From Azophilus sp965220425 (GTDB taxonomy: Bacteria > Pseudomonadota > Gammaproteobacteria > Pseudomonadales > Azotimanducaceae), in contig OZ244830.1 of NCBI GenBank assembly GCA_965220425.1, forward strand, positions 1,364,001 through 1,428,000: 64,000 bases of DNA, in the 5' to 3' direction. A program made the position numbers and the translations under genes. The notes beneath the pieces were generated by a model. That model was not told the DNA's origin, did not search any database, and was given only the letters and a program-made list of their open reading frames with translations. Shown here piece by piece: positions 53,684 to 62,574 of the stretch (position 1 is its first letter; the number at the start of each line of letters is the position of its first letter).

Positions 53684-53797
53684 TCGATAGGGCGAGGCGC
53701 CGGCGCGCAGTCCTTGGGTCGTTTCTATCGTCAAACTATGGTGTAGTTCCTACTCGGTAATGGGGGGAGTTCGTCGGCCGCTGCGCAAGTCCGTTGA

Positions 53798-53803
53798 TAT
53801 AAT
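53798..53803 (+). promoter_or_regulatory. Extended -10 (perfect TATAAT) giving a leaderless start
   Basis: TGA-TATAAT then six bases then the ATG at 53810. The hexamer is a perfect consensus in GC-rich DNA. Confidence 0.6.
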
Positions 53804-53809
53804 GGCTCA

Positions 53810-54694
53810 ATGACAAGTCCGGTATTCGATACGCTAAAGGCGGCGAAAACGCTGGTAGCCGCGGGCTTTAACGAGGCGCAGGCGGAAGCGGTTGTCGCAA
53901 CGGTCGGTGGAGCCGTAGAGGAAGGATTGGTTACCAAGCCGCATCTCGAACGGTCGCTGCAGCCCTTGATGACCCGGGCCGACCTGAAAAAGGCCCTCGA
54001 GCCGATGGTCACGAAGGCCGAGTTAGAGCAAGCGCTCGAGCCGATGGTCACGAAGGCCGAGTTAGAACAGGCGCTCGAGCCGATGGTCACGAAGGCCGAG
54101 TTAGAGCAAGCGCTCGAGCCGATGGTCACGAAGGCCGAGTTAGAACAGGCGCTCGAGCCGATGGTCACGAAGGCCGAGTTAGCCAGAGCGCTCGAGCCGA
54201 TGGTCACGAAAGCCGAGTTAGAGCAAGCGCTCGAGCCGATGGTCACGAAGGCCGAGTTAGCCAGAGCACTCGAGCCGATGGTCACGAAGGCCGAGTTAGC
54301 CAGAGCACTCGAGCCGATGGTCACGAAGGCTGAGTTAGCCAGTGCACTCAAGTCGGCCCTCGAGCCGATGGTCACGAAGGCTGAGTTAGCCAGTGCACTC
54401 AAGTCGGCCCTCGAGCCGATGGTCACGAAGGCTGAGTTAGCCAGTGCACTCAAGTCGGCCCTCGAGCCGATGGTCACGAAGGCTGAGTTAGACAGTGCAC
54501 TCAAGTCGGCCCTCGAGCCGATGGTCACGAAAACCGAGTTAGACAGTGCACTCAAGTCGGCCCTCGAGCCGATGGTTTCACGGGAACATCTGCAGCAGGA
54601 ACTCATGTTACTGCAGCAGAGAGTAACCATTCGCCTGGGTGGGCTGATGGTGGCGGGTATCAGCGCTCTGGCCGTGTTGAACGGGCTGTTGTAG
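53810..54694 (+). CDS. DUF1640-like protein with thirteen tandem 13/17-aa repeats
   Basis: 294 aa. Head MTSPVFDTLKAAKTLVAAGF and QAEAVVATVGGAV. Then eight 13-residue units EPMVTKAELEQAL (39 bp) and five 17-residue units EPMVTKAELASALKSAL (51 bp), and the usual end (QQRVTIRLGGLMVAGISALA). The repeat unit is the VTKADL hinge motif itself, multiplied. The two unit lengths fall in separate blocks, so the 51-bp unit arose by a 12-bp insertion and then expanded. All changes are in frame. Expected to be a very long coiled-coil rod anchored at its C-terminus. Confidence 0.82.
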   Translation: MTSPVFDTLKAAKTLVAAGFNEAQAEAVVATVGGAVEEGLVTKPHLERSLQPLMTRADLKKALEPMVTKAELEQALEPMVTKAELEQALEPMVTKAELEQALEPMVTKAELEQALEPMVTKAELARALEPMVTKAELEQALEPMVTKAELARALEPMVTKAELARALEPMVTKAELASALKSALEPMVTKAELASALKSALEPMVTKAELASALKSALEPMVTKAELDSALKSALEPMVTKTELDSALKSALEPMVSREHLQQELMLLQQRVTIRLGGLMVAGISALAVLNGLL

Positions 54695-54812
54695 CTATCC
54701 GGCTCGGTCGATCGGTTTCAGCCGGATGCGCATCTGAAGCACCGGCTCTCTCATTGCAGGCGACGGGCCGAGAGATTCCGCACTCCGGTGCTGTTGTGAT
54801 CGAGTGTCGGAG

Positions 54813-56837
54813 TCAGTTCACGCGGTTGATGGATGCGTAACGTTCGTAACGCGGCAGCGCGGGTTCAAGTACCTCGATCAGTTCGCCCAGGCGCTTCTCA
54901 TAGTTGCGCCAGAAAAGGATGGATCGGTCGTATACGGGCTCGCGCACCTGTTCCGAACTGGCGGTGCGCACCGGGCGGTCGGTTTCGTAGAAACGGGCGC
55001 AGGCGTCCTCCCAGCGAAGGCCGCAGTAGTCGAGCAGGCGCTGTAGCTGGTTGTCGAAATCCGTGACCAGGTCTTCGTATTGCACGGTGAGTACGCGGCC
55101 GGGCAGCACTTCGTGCCAGTGGTCCATCATGCGCTGGTATTCCAGGAAGTATTCGCCGATTTCGGTCAGGTCGTAGACGAAGGTCTGGCCCTTGGCGAAG
55201 AGTTGGCGGTAGCAGCTCAGGGTTGAATCCAGGGGGTAGCGCCGGGCATCGATGATCCTGGCGTTGGGCAGCACCAGGTGCAGGAAACCGATCGTTGGGA
55301 AATTGTTGGGCATCTTGTCGACGAACCGGGGCCGGTCGCTTTGGCGGTGCAGCCTGGCGCGTTCCAGGTAGTCCTGGCCCAGGGCCCTGAGGTGGGATGG
55401 CCGCAGTTCGCGTACGGCGTGGGGGTAGTTGATGCCGTCGGCGCGGTTGCGGTTGAGCGAGGTGGCCACGCGGCCGAGGTAGGGAAGTTCCGACGTGCCT
55501 TCCACCTGGCTGTGGCTGGCCAGGATCTGTTCGATGAGGGTCGAGCCGGAGCGGGGCAGGCCGAGGATGAAAATGGGCGCCGGATCGGGATGCCCGAGGC
55601 CGGTGTGCTCCTTGAGGAACGGCTGGTTGAACACGTCGACGATCTCGTCGTTCATCACCTCGGTCTGCACCGGGTCGTAGTGTTCGAGCATGCGCTGTTT
55701 GGCGTTGCCTCGGGAGTAGTAGTCCCAGGCAGTGTCGAAGTCGCCGGCATCCTCGTGGGCCTTGGCCAGGGCGAACAGGAAATTGACCGCGGATTGATCT
55801 GTAAGCTCCTCTTCCCGTTGCAGCGCAGCCTTCATGGCTTCGATGTCTTCGGCGGCAAGCTGGTAGGTCTTCAGGTTGGCCAGGCTCCAATAGCTCTCGC
55901 CGTTCTCCGGACGCAGTTGGATGCATTTGCGGTAGGCCTCGACGGCTTCTTGCTGCCGGCCGAGTGTCTTCAGCGTATGGCCGGTGCCGAGCAGCGCGCC
56001 AGCGTGCCTGGGCTGCAACTCAAGCGCGCGCCGATAGGCGGCCAGGGAGTCTTTTGTGCGACCCACCGGCGCGAGCGTGGAGGCGAGCAGATATTGGGGT
56101 TTTGCGGCGGTGGGCTGCAGGCGGCTGGCGCGCTGGAAGCAATCCAGCGCTTCGCCGTACCGGTGTTGCTCGTGATAGATCTGGCCCAGGTCCAGGAAGG
56201 CGAGGGCGTAGTCAGGCGCCAGGGAAACGGCTTTCTGGAGCAGCGCCTCGGCCTCCCCGGTTTCGGACTTGCGGGTAAGGATGCCGGCCAGCAGGCGCAT
56301 CGCGTCGACGTTGTTCGGAAGCTCCCCCAGTAATTCGCGGTACAGGCGCTCGGCTTCATCGTGGCGGCCCGCCTTGTGATGTTCGGCGGCCAGCGCCAGC
56401 TTCCTGCGCTGGGGATTGAGCTCGAACGAGGCTTCGAAGGCGGCATCCGCTTGCTCGCCTTTGCCCGTCATGGACAGCGCTTGGCCCAGGTAGAAGAACG
56501 CCATCTCAGCCTTGGGGTCGAGCCGCGTCGCGTTCCGCAGCACCTCCAGCGCCTCCTCGGGTCGCCCGGTTTCGATAAGCAGGAAGCCGAGATCCTCATG
56601 CGGCTTCGCGAAATTCGGCGCCAGTTCGATTGTTCGCCTCAGCCGCCGTTCCGCATCTTTGAACTCCCGCGCCTTCAACAGAATAGCCCCGAGCAGGGCC
56701 GTCATGTTGACATCGTTCGGGGCGCGCTCAAGCGCATCCCGGCACGTCGCGGCAGCAGCGTTCATCCGCCCGGAGTCGATCAGGCTCATCGCCTTGCTGA
56801 ACGCCGCCCGCGGCGTAAGCTGTTCGTCACCTGGCAT
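54813..56837 (-). CDS. TPR-repeat sulfotransferase
   Basis: 674 aa. About ten tetratricopeptide repeats (10-320; e.g. PHEDLGFLLIETGRPEEALE, AFLDLGQIYHEQHRYGEALD) are followed by a sulfotransferase domain with the 5'-PAPS-binding loop LPRSGSTLIEQIL (427-439) and a conserved RYPLDSTLSCYRQLF segment. It should transfer sulfate from PAPS to an unknown acceptor; the TPRs likely bind a protein. The architecture is common in marine Proteobacteria near TonB receptors and DUF4915 genes, both of which are present here. Confidence 0.9.
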   Translation of the reverse strand: MPGDEQLTPRAAFSKAMSLIDSGRMNAAAATCRDALERAPNDVNMTALLGAILLKAREFKDAERRLRRTIELAPNFAKPHEDLGFLLIETGRPEEALEVLRNATRLDPKAEMAFFYLGQALSMTGKGEQADAAFEASFELNPQRRKLALAAEHHKAGRHDEAERLYRELLGELPNNVDAMRLLAGILTRKSETGEAEALLQKAVSLAPDYALAFLDLGQIYHEQHRYGEALDCFQRASRLQPTAAKPQYLLASTLAPVGRTKDSLAAYRRALELQPRHAGALLGTGHTLKTLGRQQEAVEAYRKCIQLRPENGESYWSLANLKTYQLAAEDIEAMKAALQREEELTDQSAVNFLFALAKAHEDAGDFDTAWDYYSRGNAKQRMLEHYDPVQTEVMNDEIVDVFNQPFLKEHTGLGHPDPAPIFILGLPRSGSTLIEQILASHSQVEGTSELPYLGRVATSLNRNRADGINYPHAVRELRPSHLRALGQDYLERARLHRQSDRPRFVDKMPNNFPTIGFLHLVLPNARIIDARRYPLDSTLSCYRQLFAKGQTFVYDLTEIGEYFLEYQRMMDHWHEVLPGRVLTVQYEDLVTDFDNQLQRLLDYCGLRWEDACARFYETDRPVRTASSEQVREPVYDRSILFWRNYEKRLGELIEVLEPALPRYERYASINRVN

Positions 56838-56854
56838 TCGTTCGACTCACCCGC

Positions 56855-56995
56855 TCCCGCGACACCCACCCCCGATGCACCGGAATGCACCACCCATCGG
56901 AATGGGACACCCACCTCCAGACCAGAGATACTAACGCCAACCAAATCAATCTCGAAAACATTTCGTGGTTCTATTCAGGTGGGTGTCCCCTGCGT
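56855..56995. repeat. Dispersed boxes between sulfotransferase and FAD oxidoreductase genes
   Basis: Box copies GCGACACCCACC, TGGGACACCCACCTCC (minus) and CAGGTGGGTGTCCCCTGC (plus, at about 56975) lie in 140 bp, with a repeated CACCGGAATGCACCACCCATCGGAATG-like stretch between them. They occupy the divergent promoter region. Confidence 0.6.
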
Positions 56996-57090
56996 TGGCG
57001 CCCCTACGTTGCGTGTAGGCAGGGAAGTCACGCAGGCGGGACGTGTCTAACGTGCTGTTCGGGCTGGTCAATTCGCGGAAGAGGTGCGTT

Positions 57091-58665
57091 TTGGGCCGTT
57101 ACAACGCGGTCATTGTAGGGGGAGGGCACAACGGCCTGGTTTGTGCGGCCTATCTGGCGCGGAGCGGGCGCCGCGTGTTGGTGCTGGAGGCGTCAGATGC
57201 GCTTGGCGGGCTGGCTGCGAAGCAGGAATTCCATCCTGGATTCTTTGCGACTGTTGCACATTCCGTGAGCCACTTTTCGGACAGGACGGCGCGCGACCTC
57301 GATCTCGCGAAGCACGGTTTCCAGCCAGTAGAGCGGTCCCTGCCAACCGTCGCGTTGAACCTCGACGGCGAACACATCGTGCTGAATAACGATGGCTTGG
57401 CGGGAGTGAGTGCGGGAGACGCCCGCGCTTACCATGACTATTCCCGGTGTATCCGGCGCTTCGCAGCCGCGCTCGACCCCTTCTGGCAAAAGACCATGCC
57501 GTGCATCGGCGGCGGGGGCCTGGCTGGCGCCATGACCTTTGCGCACATCGGCCTGAATCTGCGGCGCATGGGCAAGAACAGGATGCGGGAATTCCTGCGG
57601 GTCGCTCCGCTGCCGGTCCGCGATTTAATGGATGAGTATTTTCACAGCGGCCTCTTGAAGGCCGCCTTGAGTTGGGACGGGCTGATCGGCTCGAAACTGG
57701 CCCCACGCTCACCGAACGGCGCGGTTCTCGCAATGCTGTACCGCAAGACACAAGAGTCCGAGGGCACACACGCCTTTCCGTCCGGGGGTACGGCAGGATT
57801 GGTGGAATCGTTGCGCAGGTCGGCAACGGCGGCGGGTGCGGAGATACGCTGCAACGCCGCGGTTTGCCGCGTTCTGATCGGCAGCGGCAGCGCTCGTTCC
57901 GCCGCTACGGCAGGCGTCGGCAGCGGTCCGGCCGCGATCGGGGTACGCCTGGCCGATGGCGAGTGCATCGAGGCGGACCTGGTTGTCTCGGCAACCGATC
58001 CCAAGCGGACCTTCCTCGATCTCGTCGGCGTAGAGCACCTCGACATTGGATTCACCAACCGCATACGGCGCCTGCGCTGCGATGGCATGGTCGCGAAGTT
58101 GCACCTCGCCCTGAACGGCTCTCCAGAGTTCCGTGGGCTCGACAAGCCTGAAGGGCGCATGATCGCCGCGCCCGACATGGATGCCATCGAGTTCGCTTTC
58201 GATGACGCCAAATACGGTGGGTGTCCCACCAATCCGGTGCTTGAGATCCTGGTGCCGAGCCTCTATGACACAAGCCTTGCGCCCCCCGGACAACATGTGC
58301 TCTCGGCGCACGTCATGTACGTGCCATACAAGCTCAAGGGTGGTTGGACCGACGCGGCGCGAGAGACAGCCTGCGAGCGGGCCATCGACTCGATCGCTCG
58401 ATATGCACCGCACATCCGCGAGCAGATCGTCGCCCGCGAATTCCTCACTCCCGCGGACATCGAGCGGAAGTACCGCGTTACCGGCGGCCATTGGCACCAC
58501 ACCGAATTCGCCATCGACCAACTGCTCATGATGCGGCCGACCTACGAGGCCGCGCAATACCGCACGCCGATACCGGGCCTGTACCTGTGCGGCGCGGGAA
58601 GCCACCCGGGCGGCGATCTCACCGGCGCCCCGGGACACAACGCGGCGCGGGAGATGCTGCGATGA
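57091..58665 (+). CDS. FAD-dependent oxidoreductase, phytoene desaturase-like
   Basis: 524 aa from the TTG at 57091 (AAGAGG 6 nt upstream); a GTG 16 codons earlier is possible but lacks a good site. Dinucleotide-binding signature AVIVGGGHNGLVCAAYLARS with EASDALGG, the CrtI-like VSATDPKRTFLDLVG segment, and the C-terminal LYLCGAGSHPGGDLTGAPGH FAD loop. It is likely a flavin-dependent dehydrogenase or isomerase acting on a hydrophobic substrate. The second oxidoreductase gene starts inside its stop codon (ATGA). Confidence 0.88.
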   Translation: MGRYNAVIVGGGHNGLVCAAYLARSGRRVLVLEASDALGGLAAKQEFHPGFFATVAHSVSHFSDRTARDLDLAKHGFQPVERSLPTVALNLDGEHIVLNNDGLAGVSAGDARAYHDYSRCIRRFAAALDPFWQKTMPCIGGGGLAGAMTFAHIGLNLRRMGKNRMREFLRVAPLPVRDLMDEYFHSGLLKAALSWDGLIGSKLAPRSPNGAVLAMLYRKTQESEGTHAFPSGGTAGLVESLRRSATAAGAEIRCNAAVCRVLIGSGSARSAATAGVGSGPAAIGVRLADGECIEADLVVSATDPKRTFLDLVGVEHLDIGFTNRIRRLRCDGMVAKLHLALNGSPEFRGLDKPEGRMIAAPDMDAIEFAFDDAKYGGCPTNPVLEILVPSLYDTSLAPPGQHVLSAHVMYVPYKLKGGWTDAARETACERAIDSIARYAPHIREQIVAREFLTPADIERKYRVTGGHWHHTEFAIDQLLMMRPTYEAAQYRTPIPGLYLCGAGSHPGGDLTGAPGHNAAREMLR

Positions 58666-60281
58666 GCGCCTACGATGCCATCGTCATCGGCGCCGGCCAC
58701 AACGGGCTGACCAATGCCGCCTACCTCGCCAAGGCCGGCCTGAAGGTGGTGGTGCTGGAGAAGAACGGCTACATCGGCGGCGCGGCGGTATCCAGGGAAC
58801 TGCACGAGGGCTGGACCTACTCCAACTGCTCCTACGTGTGCAGCATGATGCGCCAGGCCATCCACCGGGACCTGAACCTGAGCCGGCACGGCCTGATCCT
58901 GGTGCCGTACCTGGGTACCGTCAATTTCGGCGATGGGGACGAGCGGCTGATCTCCTACCACGATGAGACGGCCGCCTACCTGGAGTTGAAGCGCCACTCG
59001 CCACACGATGCGGATGCGATGCATCGTTTTCAGACCGACCTCACCCGCTACTCGCAGCTCATCCGCAAGACCCTGATGCGCACCCCGCCGGACCCGGCAC
59101 GTCTGCGGCCCCGCGACATCTGGGAACTGCTCTTCCTGGCCAGGCAGTTCTGGTCGCTGGGCGAACATCAGATCTACGAGTACATCCGTTTCTTCACCAT
59201 GAGCGCGGCGGAGTTCCTCGAAGACTATTTCGAGAACGACCTGATCAAGGCCGCGATGGCGACGCCGGGCATCATCGGCACCGCGCTCGGCGTCTGCTCG
59301 CCCGGTTCCGCCTACATCCTGCTGCACCACGTCATGGGCGATGTCGACGGCAACATCGGCGCCTGGGGCCTGGCGCGCGGCGGCATGGGAGCGATCTCCA
59401 AGGCCATTGCCGGCGCACTCCAGGAGCACGGCGGAGAAATCCGAACCGAAGCAGGCGTTAAGCAGGTGCGGGTAAAGAACCGCAGAGCCGCCGGCGTCAT
59501 CCTGGAGAACGGCGATGAATTGAGCGCCCGCATCGTCGTATCGAACCTGGATGCGAAGCGTACCTTCACCCGCATCATGGATGCCGGGGACCTGCCCGAG
59601 GGTATTCGTGAGAAGGCCCGCAACTTCAAGATCCGTGGATCGTCCGGCAAGGTCAACATAGCCTTGTCGGCACTGCCGAAGTTTACCGGTGTTCCGGACA
59701 ACCCCTACATCGATCGCGGCGGTCAGGCATTCGCCGGGTCGATGGAGACCCTGGAGCGCGCTTACGACTGCTGGAAGCGGGGGCGCTGGTCGGACGACCC
59801 CTTTGTGGAGTCTGTGATTCCATCGGCCTGGGACCCGACAGTCGCGCCGCCGGGCCAGCACTGGATGTCGAACTTCATCCAGTACTGCCCACCGGAACTC
59901 GCCGACGGGCCCTGGACGCCCGAGAAACGGGATCGGTTCGGACAGACCGTGATCGACAAGATCGAGCGCTACAGCCCGGGATTCAAGGACCTGGTCGTGC
60001 ACGTGGAGGTGCGCACCCCCCATGAAATGGAACAGGAGATCGGCCTCACCGAGGGCAATATCTTCCAGGGCGAACTCACCCTCGATCAACTCTTCTTCAA
60101 CCGCCCGTTCCCGGGGTACGGGCAGTATCGAATGCCGGTGAAGAATCTGTACATGTGTGGGTCGTCCACCCATCCGGGCGGCGGCGTCTCCGCCACTTGC
60201 GGCGCCAACGCGGCACGGGAGATTCTGATGGATCTGCGGCGCCCGAATACGGTACCGAAAGACGATTTCCATGATGAATAA
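58662..60281 (+). CDS. FAD-dependent oxidoreductase, paralogue of the preceding one
   Basis: 539 aa. DAIVIGAGHNGLTNAAYLAK, EKNGYIGGAAVSRE, VVSNLDAKRTF and LYMCGSSTHPGGGVSATCGA mark the same phytoene desaturase/CrtI-like family. Overlap with the upstream gene implies they are made together, perhaps as a heterodimer. The GcvT-fold gene follows after 3 bp. The minus strand of this region is open for 1003 codons, but the residues conserved here show the plus strand is coding. Confidence 0.9.
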   Translation: MSAYDAIVIGAGHNGLTNAAYLAKAGLKVVVLEKNGYIGGAAVSRELHEGWTYSNCSYVCSMMRQAIHRDLNLSRHGLILVPYLGTVNFGDGDERLISYHDETAAYLELKRHSPHDADAMHRFQTDLTRYSQLIRKTLMRTPPDPARLRPRDIWELLFLARQFWSLGEHQIYEYIRFFTMSAAEFLEDYFENDLIKAAMATPGIIGTALGVCSPGSAYILLHHVMGDVDGNIGAWGLARGGMGAISKAIAGALQEHGGEIRTEAGVKQVRVKNRRAAGVILENGDELSARIVVSNLDAKRTFTRIMDAGDLPEGIREKARNFKIRGSSGKVNIALSALPKFTGVPDNPYIDRGGQAFAGSMETLERAYDCWKRGRWSDDPFVESVIPSAWDPTVAPPGQHWMSNFIQYCPPELADGPWTPEKRDRFGQTVIDKIERYSPGFKDLVVHVEVRTPHEMEQEIGLTEGNIFQGELTLDQLFFNRPFPGYGQYRMPVKNLYMCGSSTHPGGGVSATCGANAAREILMDLRRPNTVPKDDFHDE

Positions 60282-60284
60282 CCC

Positions 60285-61481
60285 ATGAGCGCACGAGACC
60301 CGTTCGCCGGCGAGCGGCCGAAACGGTCGCTCTTTCATGCACGGCAGGCGGTGCTGAACATCCGCGATGCCTGGTCTGCCTGGAACGGCTACAAGTTCGC
60401 CGATTACTACTACGACGCGGAATACGAATATTTCTGCGTGCGCAACCGTGTCGCGACCTACGACATCTGCCCGATGCAGAAGTACGAGATCAAGGGGCCG
60501 GATGCGGAGGCGATGCTCAACCGGATGGTCACCCGGGACGTTGCAAGGATCGGGCTCAATCGAGTTGGCTATTCGTTGTGGTGCACCGACGAAGGCCGCT
60601 TGATCGATGACGGCACCATCTTCCGGCTGGCCGCCGACCGTTTCATGCTGACCTGCGGCAGCCCATGCAGCGCATGGCTCGCGAAAAGCGCCTTCGGCTT
60701 CGATGACGTCACGGTTACGGACTGCAGCGAAGAACTCGCGGCGCTCGCAGTGCAAGGCCCCACTTCCTGCGCGGTATTGAGAAAGATGGGCCTTGCAGGA
60801 GTTGAGACCGCCAGGCCGTTCGACATCGGGCACTTCGACTTCCATGGCGAGGACCTCATGGTGTCGCGTACGGGTTTCACGGGCGACCTGGGCTATGAAC
60901 TCTGGGTGCAATCCGGCCTCGCCCTCGACCTGTGGGATGCGCTCTACGCGGCGGGCGGGCCCTACGGCATACAGCCCTACGGCGAGACCGCCACCAACAT
61001 GGCGCGCCTCGAAGCGGGCTTCATCATGCCGGCGATGGAATTCAACGAGGCGCTGAAGACGGTCCATTTCAAGCACGACCAGACGCCTTTCGAGTTGAGC
61101 CTCGACTGGCTGGTGGATTTCAGGAAGCCCCACTTCAGCGGACGCAGCGCACTGTTGAAAGAGAAGGAGAGGGGGCCGAAATACCGGCTTGTCCGTCTGG
61201 ACATCGAGGGCAACCGCCCTGCGGAGGGTTCCTACATCTACCGGAACAGACGCTGCACAAAGGAGATCGGGTATGTGACGTCGGCCATGTGGTCGCCGGC
61301 AGCGAAAGCGAACATCGCGCTGGCGATGATTGAGTCGCAATTCCTGAAAGCAGAGCTGTGGGCGGAGATCTACTACGAGAAGGAACTGCGCCACTACAGC
61401 CGCGTGGTCAGGTGCACGAAGCGCGACAAGCCTTTCTGGGCGCCGGCCCGCGCCCGCGCCACACCCGCTCCGGATTACTGA
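60285..61481 (+). CDS. GcvT-fold aminomethyltransferase-like protein
   Basis: 398 aa. Folate-binding GcvT/YgfZ/DmdA-like fold: YDICPMQKYEIKGPDAEAML, LWCTDEGRLIDDGTIFRL, TGFTGDLGYELWV, then LEAGFIMPAMEFNEA. Relatives move one-carbon units from glycine, sarcosine, dimethylglycine or DMSP to tetrahydrofolate. Last gene of the three-gene operon with two FAD oxidoreductases, suggesting oxidative demethylation of some substrate. The substrate cannot be read from the sequence. Confidence 0.85.
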   Translation: MSARDPFAGERPKRSLFHARQAVLNIRDAWSAWNGYKFADYYYDAEYEYFCVRNRVATYDICPMQKYEIKGPDAEAMLNRMVTRDVARIGLNRVGYSLWCTDEGRLIDDGTIFRLAADRFMLTCGSPCSAWLAKSAFGFDDVTVTDCSEELAALAVQGPTSCAVLRKMGLAGVETARPFDIGHFDFHGEDLMVSRTGFTGDLGYELWVQSGLALDLWDALYAAGGPYGIQPYGETATNMARLEAGFIMPAMEFNEALKTVHFKHDQTPFELSLDWLVDFRKPHFSGRSALLKEKERGPKYRLVRLDIEGNRPAEGSYIYRNRRCTKEIGYVTSAMWSPAAKANIALAMIESQFLKAELWAEIYYEKELRHYSRVVRCTKRDKPFWAPARARATPAPDY

Positions 61482-61489
61482 TTTGACGT

Positions 61490-61630
61490 GGAGACACCTG
61501 CCTTCTGAACATCGATTTAACCTGGGGCGCCTGCCTTCTGAACATGGGGACACCTACCTTTTACCTGGGGACACCCACCTTTTGATCTACCTTTTGATCT
61601 ACCTTTTGATCTTTTGATACGTCGTATTGG
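61490..61630 (-). repeat. Dispersed boxes and CTACCTTTTGAT tandem repeats
   Basis: Four box variants (GGAGACACCTGCC, GGGGCGCCTGCC, GGGGACACCTACC, GGGGACACCCACC) alternate with CTTCTGAACAT or TTTTACCTGG. They are followed by three copies of CTACCTTTTGAT. They form a small array in front of the AraC-type regulator gene. Confidence 0.65.
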
Positions 61631-61690
61631 CGAAGGTGATTGACATTCCGTGGTAGGGGGTATAGGTAATTCTGGAGGGAGGTGTTGCAG

Positions 61691-62485
61691 ATGCGCACCG
61701 CGGATTTCGTGCAGAGTTATTTCGATGCCTGGAACCACAGAGACCCCGAGGCCGTGGCGCATCATCTTGCGGCGGACGGCACCTACCTCGATGTTCCCGA
61801 CAACGAGCACAGTTCCCGCGAAGAACTGATTGTCGATCTGCACGAGTTTTTCTCGGACTACCGGCACCGCTACGAGTTGATCGGCGATATTCTGGAGGGC
61901 CGGGACACCATTGCCTTTCAATACCGGATGTATCCACCCGGGACGGCCCGGCAAGGCGCAGACGAGGGCTGCATCTACGGCGCCGAGTTCATGGCGTTGT
62001 GTGGCGATACGGCCTTGACCATAACCGACTACTACGAAATCCCCGGCGCTGCAAAGATCTCCCGCTTCGCCGGCTTGGCGTCACGACGGAACCCGGGCGC
62101 AAAATATGCGAAGTCAGGCTTGACGGATGTTCAACTGGCCGGGTACAAGGACCGGCTTGAACGCGCCATGCGCTCCGAGCGGGTCTACCTGCGGCCCGAA
62201 CTAACCTTGCCGGAGTTGGCGAAGGCGATCGATTGCTCGGTCAACCACCTGTCCCAGGTCATCAATTCCGGGTTCGGCATGAGTTTTTTCGACTACGTGA
62301 ACCGTTACCGGGTCGACCACGCCAAGACCCTGCTCTCCGAATTCGAGGGCCATGGCGCCTCGGTTCTGAATATCGCGTTCTCGGTGGGATTCAACTCCAA
62401 CTCCGCGTTCTATACGGCCTTCAAGAAATGTGTCGGCCAGGCGCCCGCCCAATACCGGCGAGGGCTATTGCGCCGAGCCCTTTGA
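61691..62485 (+). CDS. AraC-family regulator with SnoaL-like N-terminal domain
   Basis: 264 aa from the ATG at 61691 (GGAGG 8 nt upstream). Residues 1-125 form a SnoaL-like NTF2 fold (FVQSYFDAWNHRDPEAVAHH, later YYEIPGAAKISRFAG). Residues 165-262 form an AraC HTH_18 DNA-binding domain (LTLPELAKAIDCSVNHLSQV, NIAFSVGFNSNSAFYTAFKK). SnoaL domains bind small hydrophobic ligands, so it probably senses a metabolite. It follows the FAD/GcvT operon and may control it. Confidence 0.88.
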   Translation: MRTADFVQSYFDAWNHRDPEAVAHHLAADGTYLDVPDNEHSSREELIVDLHEFFSDYRHRYELIGDILEGRDTIAFQYRMYPPGTARQGADEGCIYGAEFMALCGDTALTITDYYEIPGAAKISRFAGLASRRNPGAKYAKSGLTDVQLAGYKDRLERAMRSERVYLRPELTLPELAKAIDCSVNHLSQVINSGFGMSFFDYVNRYRVDHAKTLLSEFEGHGASVLNIAFSVGFNSNSAFYTAFKKCVGQAPAQYRRGLLRRAL

Positions 62486-62562
62486 CCGCGCATCGAGTCG
62501 CGGCGTCCCGCCGCCCGCGTCCAAGCCTGTAGGCATGGATTCCCGCGCGCAAGGCGCCTCAG

Positions 62563-62568
62563 TATGAT
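62563..62568 (+). promoter_or_regulatory. -10 box 6 nt before the membrane protein ATG
   Basis: TATGAT then six bases then the ATG at 62575; leaderless arrangement. Confidence 0.4.
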
Positions 62569-62574
62569 GCGCCC

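Noticed and set aside
58212..58228. GGTGGGTGTCCCACC inside the first FAD oxidoreductase gene
   Set aside because: It resembles the dispersed box but fits the coding frame without disturbing family length. Probably chance.
58542..61553. 1003-aa minus-strand frame over the second FAD oxidoreductase and GcvT genes
   Set aside because: Antisense shadow; the plus strand has conserved FAD and folate-binding motifs and operon overlaps.
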